This document shows positions 28,744-37,708 of a stretch of DNA of 64,000 nt, in pieces. How positions within the stretch are numbered: the stretch's first letter is position 1; every line of letters starts with the position of its first letter. The DNA comes from Leuconostoc mesenteroides subsp. mesenteroides ATCC 8293 (GTDB lineage Bacteria; Bacillota; Bacilli; Lactobacillales; Lactobacillaceae), in contig NC_008531.1 of assembly GCF_000014445.1 (NCBI RefSeq), positions 1,581,001 through 1,645,000 of the forward strand, given 5' to 3'. A program made the position numbers and the translations under genes. A model generated the notes under the pieces. The model was not told where the DNA came from, made no database searches, and was given only the letters and a program-made list of their open reading frames with translations.

Positions 28744-30117
28744 TTAAAATTTATGTGGCATGTGATGCCAGAAATCTTCTTTATTTGTCTGACGTGTACG
28801 AGCAATCCCCATTGCATGTTCTGGTATGTCATTTGTAATTGTTGACCCAGCAGCAGTAATTGATTCTTGAGCAATGTTAACCGGTGCAACGATTTTGGTA
28901 TTTGAGCCAATAAACGCGCGATCTCCGACAGTTGAATTAAACTTATTCACCCCATCGTAATTAACAAATATCGTACCTGCTCCAATATTAACATCTTGAC
29001 CAATAGTGGCATTACCTATGTAAGTGAGATGTCCTGATTTGGTGTCTTTACCCAATTTAGCATTCTTGACTTCGACGAAATTACCAATATGAACATTATC
29101 TTCTAAATGAGCAGCCGGTCGCAAATGTGCATATGGACCCACTGTGGTACCATTTTGCAGGATAGCATCTTCAATGTGCGATGATGTAATCACATTATTG
29201 TCACCAAGCACACTATTTACGATTCGTGATCCTTGTGTAATAGTATTATTTACGCCGATGGTCGTCTTGCCTAAAATAGTTACGCCACCCTCAATTAATG
29301 TATCGGGCCCAATGTTAACCGTTGAATCAATATATGTATTCGCTGGATCTAACAGTTCAACGCCATCAACCATTAATTGATGATTAATTCTTTCGTGCAT
29401 GACGCGGTTAGCTGTTGCCAATGCTACTCGATCATTAACTCCTAATGACTCTGTAAAGTCTTGGAGTGTGTGCGCACCAATCTGTTCTCCTGAGCGTCGC
29501 AAAATGTTAAGCGTGTCAGGTAAATAGTATTCGCCTTGCGCATTATTATTTTGTACTTTTGCTAGTGATTCAAATAATAAACGGTTATTGAATACATATA
29601 CGCCAGTATTAATTTCTTTAATACGACGTTCTGTAATACTAGCATCTTTTTGTTCAATAATTTTCTGAACTGTCTCATCTTCTCCGCGGACAATGCGGCC
29701 GTACCCAGTAGGATCATTGGCAATGGCAGTTAGTACAGTCACAGCGTTATTTGAACGTTCATGCTCTGCAATGAAACCTTGTAAGGTTTCTGAACGAAAC
29801 ATTGGCGTGTCACCAGACATAATTAGGGTGACACCATCGCTGTCTTTAAGTTCTGCCTCAGCTTGACGCACAGCATGACCAGTACCAAGTTGTTGAGATT
29901 GCAGTACAAATGAACTACGATTACCGACATGTTCTTGGACACGTTCAGCACCAACTCCAATAACAGTGATTAACTTATCCGTCTTAAGTGGTTCGACAGC
30001 ATCTAGTACCCAGTCAATCATCGTTTGCCCAGCCACAGTATGCAATACTTTTGGAGTTGTTGACTTCATTCTTGAGCCATTTCCTGCTGCCAATATTAAT
30101 ACGTTTATATTGCTCAT
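28744..30117 (-). CDS. glmU: Bifunctional UDP-GlcNAc pyrophosphorylase / GlcN-1-P acetyltransferase
   Basis: 457 residues. N-terminal uridylyltransferase (LILAAGNGSRMKSTTPKVLH, GTGHAVRQAE, MSGDTPMF, EINTGVYVFNN) and C-terminal left-handed beta helix (IGPDTLIEGGVTILGKTTIG, FVEVKNAKLG, NYDGVNKFNSTVGDRAFIGS). Makes UDP-GlcNAc for peptidoglycan and teichoic acids. GAGGCTTAATTAAAC precedes the ATG, six bases after the purR stop, so the two are cotranscribed. The purR-glmU pairing is common in Firmicutes. Confidence 0.97.
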   Translation of the reverse strand: MSNINVLILAAGNGSRMKSTTPKVLHTVAGQTMIDWVLDAVEPLKTDKLITVIGVGAERVQEHVGNRSSFVLQSQQLGTGHAVRQAEAELKDSDGVTLIMSGDTPMFRSETLQGFIAEHERSNNAVTVLTAIANDPTGYGRIVRGEDETVQKIIEQKDASITERRIKEINTGVYVFNNRLLFESLAKVQNNNAQGEYYLPDTLNILRRSGEQIGAHTLQDFTESLGVNDRVALATANRVMHERINHQLMVDGVELLDPANTYIDSTVNIGPDTLIEGGVTILGKTTIGVNNTITQGSRIVNSVLGDNNVITSSHIEDAILQNGTTVGPYAHLRPAAHLEDNVHIGNFVEVKNAKLGKDTKSGHLTYIGNATIGQDVNIGAGTIFVNYDGVNKFNSTVGDRAFIGSNTKIVAPVNIAQESITAAGSTITNDIPEHAMGIARTRQTNKEDFWHHMPHKF

Positions 30118-30123
30118 GTTTAA

Positions 30124-30957
30124 TTAAGCCTCATGTTTAAATATTTCGTTCAAGTAATTACCCGGCGTAACCAAAATTGGATCACCATTTTTCAAGTTTG
30201 TGTCGACATGCAACAATGATGTGAAGTGATCAAGTAATCTGGTTGTTGAACGGCCTTCAGCAAATACTGCAGTGCCAACCACCGTACCATCAAATTCACC
30301 AACCAAGGTTTGCATCCCTTGAATTGTTCCGCCAGCTTTCATAAAGTCATCTACGACCAACACACGTGAACCTGTGCGCAGTGAACGACGAGACAATTCC
30401 ATTTTTTCGACACGCTTTGATGATCCAGTCAAATAATTAACAGATACAGTCGGACCTTCGGTAACTTTCGCATCATCGCGAACAATTACAAATGGTACAT
30501 TTAACTGATCAGCAACAGCTTGTGCCAACGGAACACCTTTAGTCGCTGCAGTCATGACAGCATCAATATCATCACGTATGTATTGTGTTGCAATTAAACG
30601 CCCAGCTTGTCGTAAAATATCAGGACGACCTAACAAATCAGATAGATAGACATAACCCCCAGGCAATACGCGCGTCTCATCATTTACTAACCGGCAAATA
30701 TCGTCAATAAATTCTGCTGCTTCGGACTCAGTCATATAAGGAATAAAACGTGCCCCACCAGCAGCACCAGGTACCGTCTCCAATAAACCTGTACCACGTT
30801 CTTGGAATGTACGCTTGAGTATTGATAGATCCTCAGAAATTGATGACTTAGCCGATTCATACCTTTTGGAAAAATAAGATAAAGATATCAACTTGCGTGG
30901 GCGCTCAAGCATATAGCGCGCCATATCGACTAACCGGTCAGAACGACGTGTTTTCAT
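30124..30957 (-). CDS. purR: Purine operon regulator PurR
   Basis: 277 residues. N-terminal winged helix (RSDRLVDMARYMLERPRKLI, KSSISEDLSILKRTF) and C-terminal phosphoribosyltransferase-like domain with PRPP loop RVLVVDDFMKAGGTIQGM. Binds PurBoxes and senses PRPP; a repressor in Bacillus, an activator in Lactococcus. A PurBox overlaps its own promoter, so it is probably autoregulated. Upstream of glmU. Confidence 0.96.
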   Translation of the reverse strand: MKTRRSDRLVDMARYMLERPRKLISLSYFSKRYESAKSSISEDLSILKRTFQERGTGLLETVPGAAGGARFIPYMTESEAAEFIDDICRLVNDETRVLPGGYVYLSDLLGRPDILRQAGRLIATQYIRDDIDAVMTAATKGVPLAQAVADQLNVPFVIVRDDAKVTEGPTVSVNYLTGSSKRVEKMELSRRSLRTGSRVLVVDDFMKAGGTIQGMQTLVGEFDGTVVGTAVFAEGRSTTRLLDHFTSLLHVDTNLKNGDPILVTPGNYLNEIFKHEA

Positions 30958-31026
30958 GATGTGTGACGGACCAAAAAAGTTATTTTAGTCCGTTTCCTCC
31001 TAAACTTTTATTAATATTTACGACTA

Positions 31027-31060
31027 ATTATACCATTTTTATTTTCTAATTGTTCGGAAA
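31027..31060 (-). promoter_or_regulatory. purR promoter with PurBox at the -35 position
   Basis: On the minus strand TTTCCGAACAAT (31060-31049) matches WWWCCGAACWWT of the PurBox, and TATAAT (31032-31027) follows 16 bases later. The box covers where the -35 should be. This geometry suits repression by PurR rather than the distant upstream placement used for activation in Lactococcus. Confidence 0.7.
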
Positions 31061-31852
31061 CTAGGCATTTCGTTTGAATTGCCATATTGAAACAAGATAA
31101 ATTATTACTTCTATAATAGCTATAAAAAAACTTGTTGGTAAATTTGTTAAATAAGCGATTGTCAAGCCAATCCACGTACCGAACAAAGCGAAGACAATGG
31201 CCATCCCCATAAGCTGCAACGTCGTTTTAGCATAATATTTTGCGCTCGCCGCGGGTAATGTTACCAACACAAAAATAAGTAAGGATCCTACCAATTGTGA
31301 TGAAATACTAATCGATAATGCAATCATGATTAAAAAGGTATAGCGAACTGATTTTTGTTTCCATGTTTGAAGAAAAATACCTGCTTCGTCAAATGCTAAT
31401 TGACGCAAGGAGCGGTAATTGAATAGTAGCGTAACTAATACAATTAAGGCTAAAATTATGAGCAAGTATAAGTCACGGTGGCTAATTCCAAGAACTGAAC
31501 CAAATAGAATGCCAGTAGCAGCATTGGATGATGTATGACCTAGTGCTAAAAATAATATTCCCAAACCAATAGCCAACGCAGATACAGCACTTGTGACATT
31601 ATCATGTTTCGTATACGTTGATTCCAAGGCGCCAATAGCTACTGAAGCAACAGAAGTTGCAATCATCATACCTAATAAAGCCGGCCAACCAATCCACAAA
31701 CCAAAAGCTGCACCGGCAAAACCTATTTCACTCAAAGAGTGCGTTAAAAACGCATAATTTCGCGCCACAACAAATGTACCGATAACCCCGGCAACAATGC
31801 TGACAATCGTACCTGCTATGAAAGCATTTTGCATAAAATCATAACTAAACAT
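31061..31852 (-). CDS. Metal ABC transporter permease, ZnuB/MntB type
   Basis: 263 residues, about eight membrane segments. ABC-3 family features: SLSEIGFAGAAFGLWIGW and LVGSLLIFVLVTLPAASAKY. Transports zinc, manganese or iron with the ATPase and binding protein upstream. The ATG at 31852 is chosen because GATGAGGTGCGCC precedes it; it overlaps the ATPase gene by eight bases. Metal specificity not decidable. Confidence 0.88.
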   Translation of the reverse strand: MFSYDFMQNAFIAGTIVSIVAGVIGTFVVARNYAFLTHSLSEIGFAGAAFGLWIGWPALLGMMIATSVASVAIGALESTYTKHDNVTSAVSALAIGLGILFLALGHTSSNAATGILFGSVLGISHRDLYLLIILALIVLVTLLFNYRSLRQLAFDEAGIFLQTWKQKSVRYTFLIMIALSISISSQLVGSLLIFVLVTLPAASAKYYAKTTLQLMGMAIVFALFGTWIGLTIAYLTNLPTSFFIAIIEVIIYLVSIWQFKRNA

Positions 31853-32549
31853 GGCGCACCTCATCTTCTTTGTGCCTAGACGTCATATCCATCGTCAGTG
31901 TTTGCAGCTGGGTAGCATCCCCCTGTTGTACTTTACCATTTTCAAAAGAGAGATAGCCATCCGCAAAATCAGTGACCAGCTTGATTTCATGTGTAATAAA
32001 TAGCACTGTCATATTTGTGGTTTGCTGTAAGGTACGGACATTTTCCAATAATTGCACTTTGTGTTCATGATCCAAACTAGCAGTAGACTCATCTAGAATT
32101 AACAAATCTGGATTTTTTACTAAGGCTTGAGCTACAAATGCGCGCTGTTTTTGTCCCCCCGATGCTAGTCCCAATCGTTGATCACGCATTTGATTTAAGT
32201 CCATACGCTTTAAAGCTTGAGTTATTAACTGTTTTTCCTCTTTAGTAAGCCATAAGCGGCTACCATGATTGAAATTCAGTCCGACAAATTCAGCTATACT
32301 TAAAGGATAATCACGAGAAATATCTCTGAATTGTGGGACATATCCAATACGATTCGTTGCTACCGTTAATGTACCTTCTGTTTGTTTATTTTGTCCAGTG
32401 AGTGCTTTAATGAAACTTGTTTTACCGGCACCATTTTCTCCTAAAACAGCCAGAAACTGTCCAGCTAATACCTCAATGTTGATATGCGATAAAATAACTT
32501 TTTCCCCATACCGAACCATGAAATCTTTCGTGCTAATGATTGTATTCAT
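31845..32549 (-). CDS. Metal ABC transporter ATP-binding protein, ZnuC/MntA type
   Basis: 234 residues. Walker A LGENGAGKTSFIKAL, signature LASGGQKQRAFVAQAL (LSGGQ with first Leu-Ala), Walker B DLLILDESTASLDHE and switch His in FITHEIKLV. Second gene of a three-gene metal importer; overlaps both neighbours. Confidence 0.92.
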   Translation of the reverse strand: MNTIISTKDFMVRYGEKVILSHINIEVLAGQFLAVLGENGAGKTSFIKALTGQNKQTEGTLTVATNRIGYVPQFRDISRDYPLSIAEFVGLNFNHGSRLWLTKEEKQLITQALKRMDLNQMRDQRLGLASGGQKQRAFVAQALVKNPDLLILDESTASLDHEHKVQLLENVRTLQQTTNMTVLFITHEIKLVTDFADGYLSFENGKVQQGDATQLQTLTMDMTSRHKEDEVRHV

Positions 32550-33388
32550 TTATCTAATGCCTTTTGAATTTTTTTGAGTTGCGTTAATTGCCAAGTCCAA
32601 ATTTTCGTGCTGTCAGGCGTAAATTGACTAAACGTGACGACAGGGATGTCATCTTTTTTTGCCATAGTCACAAGTTTTTGTTTATTTTCAGTTGTGTCCT
32701 GTGACGTTGTAAAAATAAACTGAATTTTTTTATCAGCTAATTTACTCTCAAGATCTGACATTTGCTTATCCGTTAATTTAGATACATCATCTGTTTCAGC
32801 AGCGTATCCCAATTGTGTCATAAGCAAATGCTGTGAGTTGTTCGTAGCGACATACCGAATATCTTTTATTTTTTTTAGGATTGTGTAAAGCGTCGTCAAG
32901 TCGCTTGTTTTTTCCACAAATTGCTTATTGTTTTCGACATAAATATCACGATTTCTTGGATCCATGTCACTCAAATAATTCACAATTTGTTGTGCCATTA
33001 CTACTGTTGTATTTGGGCTTAAATAATACTTCTGTGTTGACGAGTCTGTATGAATATAGTCACTCGCAATTACTAACTTAGGGCTACTATGTAACTTTTG
33101 AGCTTCTGTTAACAGCGCACTCGTGTGATCATCTGTCAAAAGTAGTTCAGACTTTTTAAATTTTGTTTTCTGTTGTGCTGTTTTGAGATTGCCCGACATG
33201 AGGCTGACACGCCCTTTTTTGCCGGCAATAGCTTTTGCAATTTGTTGATAGGCTGGATTATCTGTCGTAATTTTCACAGCAGTATCCTGTGCTTCAGTTG
33301 TGTCGCCAACCATTTTAGCACACACTAAAAGAATCCCAATAGGGATTAACATAATCGTTAAAATTGCATAAACGGATTGTTTATTCAT
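32546..33388 (-). CDS. Metal ABC transporter substrate-binding protein, divergent ZnuA/TroA-like
   Basis: 280 residues. One N-terminal hydrophobic segment (YAILTIMLIPIGILLVC) with a poor lipobox (LLVC), so lipoprotein or uncleaved anchor. The cluster-A9 segment normally reading D-P-H-x-W-L-S-P appears as TQKYYLSPNTTVVMAQQIV, without the usual His; the first conserved His region is also not evident, and there is no His-rich loop. So the site must differ from ordinary ZnuA, or the metal ligands come from elsewhere. Placement with the ATPase and permease supports the role. No AdcR/Zur-like operator was found upstream. Confidence 0.75.
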   Translation of the reverse strand: MNKQSVYAILTIMLIPIGILLVCAKMVGDTTEAQDTAVKITTDNPAYQQIAKAIAGKKGRVSLMSGNLKTAQQKTKFKKSELLLTDDHTSALLTEAQKLHSSPKLVIASDYIHTDSSTQKYYLSPNTTVVMAQQIVNYLSDMDPRNRDIYVENNKQFVEKTSDLTTLYTILKKIKDIRYVATNNSQHLLMTQLGYAAETDDVSKLTDKQMSDLESKLADKKIQFIFTTSQDTTENKQKLVTMAKKDDIPVVTFSQFTPDSTKIWTWQLTQLKKIQKALDK

Positions 33389-33423
33389 GTCATTCGTTTC
33401 TAAAGTGGTATCTGTAATCGCTA

Positions 33424-33442
33424 TAAAAAAAGCCCTTAAGCG
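33424..33442 (-). terminator. Terminator of veg, stop codon in the loop
   Basis: GCCC-GCTTAA-GGGC followed by seven T on the minus strand; the loop contains the veg stop codon TAA. Confidence 0.82.
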
Positions 33443-33681
33443 GGCAACTCATCAGCGAATGTAATGTCAATATTCTTTGTTAAAATATCTGTATAACTAT
33501 ATGAAGCATGTTCAAAATTAGCATCCTCATCTAATTCGACAACGAACAATGAAGGAAACGTTGAACGAAGAATTCCTGAGCGCTCCGTGATCTTCTTTCG
33601 TCCAGCTTGGGCAATAATCGTCACTTCTTGACCCACATGAGCGTCAATCTTTGTTTTAATATCTTGCAAACTACTTGGCAT
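33436..33681 (-). CDS. veg: Veg family protein
   Basis: 81 residues. Matches the Veg family: LQDIKTKIDAHVGQEVTIIAQ, AGRKKITERSGILRSTFPSLFVVELD. Small SH3-like cytoplasmic protein, linked in Bacillus to biofilm gene control; role elsewhere unclear. Beside ksgA and rnmV, its usual place. Strong promoter upstream and terminator downstream make it a single-gene unit. AAAGGTGGTATAAAA precedes the ATG. Confidence 0.93.
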   Translation of the reverse strand: MPSSLQDIKTKIDAHVGQEVTIIAQAGRKKITERSGILRSTFPSLFVVELDEDANFEHASYSYTDILTKNIDITFADELPA

Positions 33682-33714
33682 TTTTATACCACCTTTCGTG
33701 TAAAAGCTAGTTCA

Positions 33715-33743
33715 ATTATACCATAAATAAGGAATGTTTGCAA
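33715..33743 (-). promoter_or_regulatory. Strong veg promoter
   Basis: Minus-strand TTGCAA (33743-33738), 17-base spacer, perfect TATAAT (33720-33715). About 30 bases further up, CGAATAATTATTCG (33771-33784) is a perfect 14-base palindrome next to the ksgA stop; role unknown. Confidence 0.82.
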
Positions 33744-33785
33744 TTTTCTGCGAATATTAAAACATATTGTCGAATAATTATTCGT

Positions 33786-34673
33786 TTATTGTGTTAAATT
33801 TTGATCACGTAATGCCAAATATAATTGCGTAAATTGTTCCAAATTCAGTCGTTCAGCACGGATTGCTGGATCAATTTGTGCTGATTTCAAAGCAACTGTT
33901 AATTGTTCTTTTGTTCCTGCATCTTTACCATATGTTTGTAACATATTATTCCATAAACTTTTGCGGCGGTGTGAAAAACTTCCTTTGATCACACCAAAAA
34001 GTTTACCAACATTTTCAACAACAGTTGTTGGTTTTAGTGGGGTTAATTTAACCACTGCACTATCAACATTAGGTGATGGGTTAAAGGAACTCGCTGGTAC
34101 TTTGATTGCTAATGTTGCTTGTGCAAAGTATTGGATGGTTAACGTTAGTACGCCATAACTTTTCGTTCCGACTGCCGCATTTAATCGGTCAGCTACCTCG
34201 CGTTGCATCATAACTACGATATTATCCCAATTGATATTAGACCGAAGAAGCTGAATGAGAATAGGTGTGGTAATATAATATGGTAAATTGGCGACAATTT
34301 TTACATGAGCATTGTCACCGAACTCTTCGCTAATGACTTTTGCCAAATCAACCTTTAACACATCATTTTCGATTACCTTAACATTATCATAAGGCTTTAA
34401 AGTGTCAGCTAAAACTTCAACCATTTGCGAATCAATTTCAAAAGCTAACACCTTTTTAGCTGAGCGAGCTAACTGCTCAGTTAAAGCACCAATTCCTGGA
34501 CCAATTTCAATAACATAATCCTCTGCAGTAATTTCGGCTGCTTCGACAATATTATGTAGTACATTTAAATCTGTCAAAAAGTTTTGACCAAATTTTTTCT
34601 TAGCTCGTAAGCCATATTCATTTAAAATAGCCTGTGTTCTCGTTGGATTGGCTATGTCAATTGTCTGTGCCAT
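33786..34673 (-). CDS. rsmA: 16S rRNA dimethyladenosine transferase KsgA/RsmA
   Basis: 295 residues. Dimethylates A1518 and A1519 of 16S rRNA. FGQNFLTDLNVLHNIVEAA, SAM motif VIEIGPGIGALTEQL and catalytic NLPYYITTPI are intact. ATG at 34673 with AAAGGAAAATATTAAA before it; one base after rnmV. Operon tatD-rnmV-ksgA. Confidence 0.97.
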   Translation of the reverse strand: MAQTIDIANPTRTQAILNEYGLRAKKKFGQNFLTDLNVLHNIVEAAEITAEDYVIEIGPGIGALTEQLARSAKKVLAFEIDSQMVEVLADTLKPYDNVKVIENDVLKVDLAKVISEEFGDNAHVKIVANLPYYITTPILIQLLRSNINWDNIVVMMQREVADRLNAAVGTKSYGVLTLTIQYFAQATLAIKVPASSFNPSPNVDSAVVKLTPLKPTTVVENVGKLFGVIKGSFSHRRKSLWNNMLQTYGKDAGTKEQLTVALKSAQIDPAIRAERLNLEQFTQLYLALRDQNLTQ

Positions 34674-34674
34674 T

Positions 34675-35244
34675 TTAATATTTTCCTTTAAGTACATCTT
34701 CCACTTGCGCACGTCGAATACCAAATGCTTGCAATCGTTTCAACAATTGTTTTCCGTTTGCATAACCAATATGCAACTGTTCACCAACAAATGCCCGCTT
34801 AACACGCGCTTCTGGCCCACTTAGTAGTCCTAAATCTAGAAGAAATGAACGATCAATATCTGAAGTTATTCCAATTGCGTGCACTGGTGTAATAACATTG
34901 GCCAATGCATTTCGCAATGTATCTGGCGTTGCGTGTTCAACCCCCAATGATTTATGCGGATTATCTTTTGTTGCACGTGCTTCTGCCTGCGTCAAGTAGG
35001 CTTGTTTAGCTGTGGGTACTGCTTCTGTAACCATATGACGAATACGCTGACCATTAAAGTCTGGGTCAGTTAAAATAATTATTCCTCGCGTTTTAGCTGC
35101 TAATTTAGCTCGCTCAATCGCATCTTCATTAACCGCACTACCACCAGTTTCAATAGTATCCGCAATAACTGCACGCGCAAGATTTTGCGTATCTGATCGT
35201 CCTTCAACAACAATCATTTCGTTAATTTTAGGCAACTCATTCAT
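34675..35244 (-). CDS. rnmV: Ribonuclease M5
   Basis: 189 residues. TOPRIM domain with MIVVEGRSDTQNL and IIILTDPDFNGQRIR, then ARVKRAFVGEQLHIGYANGK. Matures 5S rRNA by double cut. Overlaps tatD by eight bases, family-typical. Confidence 0.95.
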   Translation of the reverse strand: MNELPKINEMIVVEGRSDTQNLARAVIADTIETGGSAVNEDAIERAKLAAKTRGIIILTDPDFNGQRIRHMVTEAVPTAKQAYLTQAEARATKDNPHKSLGVEHATPDTLRNALANVITPVHAIGITSDIDRSFLLDLGLLSGPEARVKRAFVGEQLHIGYANGKQLLKRLQAFGIRRAQVEDVLKGKY

Positions 35245-36034
35245 GATTTAAAAATAAACGATGTGCATTGCCGCGTGTCACATCTGATAAGTCTTTAGCT
35301 GACATCTCTAATGTTTCAGCCAGGCTATCGATGACAAACTTAACTAACGCCGGCTCATTCGTTTTACCACGATAAGGTGTAGGTGCCAAATAAGGAGCGT
35401 CCGTCTCAACCAAGAGACGATCTAGAGGAATTGTTTTTGCTGCCTCACGAACTTCTTCGGCTTTTTTAAAACTTACAACACCACTAAAAGAAATGTGCAT
35501 TCCTAAATTAATAAATGCCTTAGCCTGCTCTGGTGTGCCAGAAAAACTGTGCATCACACCCTTTTTCACACCTGAATCTTTTAGTATTTTATAAACATCT
35601 TCAAAAGCATCACGATTATGAATAATGACGGGTAAATCAAATTTTTTAGCTAACTCAAGATGCTTTTTAAATGCTGCAATTTGGACATCGTGAGCTGTTG
35701 TTTCCCAATAATAATCCAACCCCGTCTCACCGACCCCAACAACCTTTGGCTGTTGTAGTTGCTGTTCCAATGTGATAAACGCCTGATCATCAAAATCCTT
35801 TGTATCCTCAGGTTGAAAACCAAGAACTGCATAAATATTATCATGGTTATTTGAAATTTCTAATGCACGTTCATTACTTTGTGCATTGTATCCCACCACA
35901 TTCATTTCCATTACACGAAACTCATTAGCTCGTCCAATATACGCTGGCACGTCATGAAATAATTGGTCATCGTTCAAATGCGTATGGGTATCATAACTAT
36001 CTGTTGGTGTTTTCGTTGGATCATATATCGCCAT
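35237..36034 (-). CDS. TatD family metal-dependent DNase
   Basis: 265 residues. TIM-barrel hydrolase with metal ligands in SYDTHTHLNDDQ (HxH), VGVGETGLDYYWE (Glu), PVIIHNRDA (His), KGVMHSFSG (His) and LLVETDAPYLAP (Asp). Usually a Mg-dependent 3'-5' nuclease on DNA/RNA. First of tatD-rnmV-ksgA. Confidence 0.94.
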   Translation of the reverse strand: MAIYDPTKTPTDSYDTHTHLNDDQLFHDVPAYIGRANEFRVMEMNVVGYNAQSNERALEISNNHDNIYAVLGFQPEDTKDFDDQAFITLEQQLQQPKVVGVGETGLDYYWETTAHDVQIAAFKKHLELAKKFDLPVIIHNRDAFEDVYKILKDSGVKKGVMHSFSGTPEQAKAFINLGMHISFSGVVSFKKAEEVREAAKTIPLDRLLVETDAPYLAPTPYRGKTNEPALVKFVIDSLAETLEMSAKDLSDVTRGNAHRLFLNHE

Positions 36035-36113
36035 TTTAGTCTCCAGTAATAAATTATTCTTTGTTTAGTATATCATGATAAGTACATTACTAATAATACA
36101 CACGTTTAAAATG

Positions 36114-36140
36114 AAAAAACCGCTACTTAAGCGGTTTTTT
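36114..36140 (-). terminator. Terminator of asp23-nusB, stop codon in the loop
   Basis: Perfect ten-base stem AAAAAACCGC (36114-36123) / GCGGTTTTTT (36131-36140). The nusB stop (36127-36129) is in the seven-base loop. Symmetric, but the leftward reading from nusB is the natural one. Confidence 0.88.
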
Positions 36141-36540
36141 CATCACGTGCAAAATGTTTTAAAACACCGTTAACAAACTTACGATCATCTTCATCAGCAA
36201 AAGTTTTTGCTAATTCAATAGCTTCATCGATGGCAACTTTGTATGGGGTTGCTTCGACAGCAGTTAATTCGTAAATTGCTAACCGTAAAATAACTAAATC
36301 AGCTTTGTTGATGCGGTTAATCGCCCAACCTTCAGCTAAATGTGATGAAATTTTTTCATCCAAATCTGCCTTGGAACCTAAAACACCATTAACTAATCGT
36401 GGCAAATAGTCATCAAATTGTTTGCCATTAAGCACAATTTCGTATAAATCATCAATTTTATTACTTTGTGGATCTTTTTCTAATGCAAAAAGAACTTGAA
36501 ATGCAGCTTGTCGTGACTCATGTCGCGTTAAGTTTGCCAT
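36127..36540 (-). CDS. nusB: Transcription antitermination factor NusB
   Basis: 137 residues, all-helical. RHESRQAAFQVLFALEKDP start and YKVAIDEAIELAKTFADEDD-RKFVNGVL end are family hallmarks. With NusE binds boxA in rRNA leaders. Immediately follows asp23 with one-base overlap. Confidence 0.96.
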   Translation of the reverse strand: MANLTRHESRQAAFQVLFALEKDPQSNKIDDLYEIVLNGKQFDDYLPRLVNGVLGSKADLDEKISSHLAEGWAINRINKADLVILRLAIYELTAVEATPYKVAIDEAIELAKTFADEDDRKFVNGVLKHFARDEKTA

Positions 36541-36992
36541 TAATTAGCTACCTCATTCTCACCAAATAAATTATCAGGATCAATCGTATGATCCGGTTTT
36601 TCCGGTATAATTCCGCTAACGTGCACATTAACACGCGCTACCTCTAAATCTGTCATTGACGAAACTTGAGACTTAATTGCATTTTGAATGTTTAAAGCTA
36701 TTTTTGGTACTGGAACACCATATTGCAAGAAAACATACGCTTCAATCACTAAGCCATCAATTGTTTGCTGTAATTCAACGCCCTTTCCGCGGGCAGTTGA
36801 TCCAAACACACTGGCAAATCGGTCTGATAATTTACCTCTCATTGAGTAAACACCAGACACCTCTTGTGCCGCGATTTGTGCAATGACTTCAATCACTTCT
36901 GGCGTTACCTGCGTGGTTCCAGGTACTTCACTCTCAGTGATTAATAACAAATTCTTAGTAGTTGCTTTATTGTATTTAATTTCTTTGGCCAT
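36540..36992 (-). CDS. Asp23/Gls24 (DUF322) family envelope-stress protein, YqhY type
   Basis: 150 residues. Core EVIEVIAQIAAQEVSGVYSM, GVELQQTIDGLVIEAYVFLQ and VNVHVSGIIPE match Asp23/YqhY. In Bacillus YqhY is linked to acetyl-CoA carboxylase control; otherwise unknown. The ATG at 36992 has GAGGAGCAAAT before it; an upstream in-frame reading runs into the terminator hairpin. A terminator lies between efp and this gene. Confidence 0.9.
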   Translation of the reverse strand: MAKEIKYNKATTKNLLLITESEVPGTTQVTPEVIEVIAQIAAQEVSGVYSMRGKLSDRFASVFGSTARGKGVELQQTIDGLVIEAYVFLQYGVPVPKIALNIQNAIKSQVSSMTDLEVARVNVHVSGIIPEKPDHTIDPDNLFGENEVAN

Positions 36993-37021
36993 ATTTGCTC
37001 CTCGAAAATAGTTTCTAAAAT

Positions 37022-37046
37022 AAAAAGTTCCGCGGGGGAACTTTTT
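37022..37046 (-). terminator. Terminator downstream of efp, 30 bases before asp23
   Basis: Stem AAAAAGTTCC (37022-37031) / GGAACTTTTT (37037-37046), T-rich on the minus exit. Too little space (30 bases) remains for a promoter of asp23-nusB, so it may be leaky or act as an attenuator for these genes. Confidence 0.78.
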
Positions 37047-37114
37047 ATGATAAACACGTTCACTACCGCTCAAATGTTACTTGTAACTAGGCAACAATCG
37101 TGCATTTACCTTAA

Positions 37115-37675
37115 TTAGGCGCGACCTTTGTACGAACCATCTTCAGTGTTAATAATAATGGTTTCACCCTCATTAACAAAGTCAGGTACAGTAATAGTAG
37201 CACCAGTTTCAACCGTTGCTGGCTTTCCTGAACCAGTTGCTGTTGCGCCTTTGATACCTGGTTGCGTTTCTGTTACCTTCATTTGAACAGTTGATGGTAG
37301 TTCTGCACCAAGCACTTCATTACCAAACATGGTAATTTTAACTTCCATACCTTCAAGCAAAAACTTCAAAGCATTTTTTAAATATTCATCAGGAATGTTG
37401 ATTTGATCATAACTTTCAACATCCATAAATACACGGCCATCATTTTCAGCATATAGGTAAGACATTGGTCGTGTTGTGATATCAGCTTGTTCAAACTTAT
37501 CTCCAGGACGGAAAGTAACTTCATTAACCGCACCAGTTCGTAAATTCTTCAATTTTGAACGAACAAACGCACCACCTTTACCAGGCTTAACGTGTTGGAA
37601 ATCCAAAACACGCCAAATTGAGTTTGAGTATTCAATAGTCAAACCTGTCTTTAAGTCATTCATGCCGATTGCCAT
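37115..37675 (-). CDS. efp: Translation elongation factor P
   Basis: 186 residues, three-domain beta protein. [20 protein letters not shown] and [18 protein letters not shown] with the loop Lys (PGKGG), end [20 protein letters not shown]. Relieves ribosome stalling at polyproline. AAAGAGGATACTAATC precedes the ATG. Confidence 0.97.
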   Translation of the reverse strand: MAIGMNDLKTGLTIEYSNSIWRVLDFQHVKPGKGGAFVRSKLKNLRTGAVNEVTFRPGDKFEQADITTRPMSYLYAENDGRVFMDVESYDQINIPDEYLKNALKFLLEGMEVKITMFGNEVLGAELPSTVQMKVTETQPGIKGATATGSGKPATVETGATITVPDFVNEGETIIINTEDGSYKGRA

Positions 37676-37708
37676 GATTAGTATCCTCTTTATCCGATAA
37701 TATAGTTT

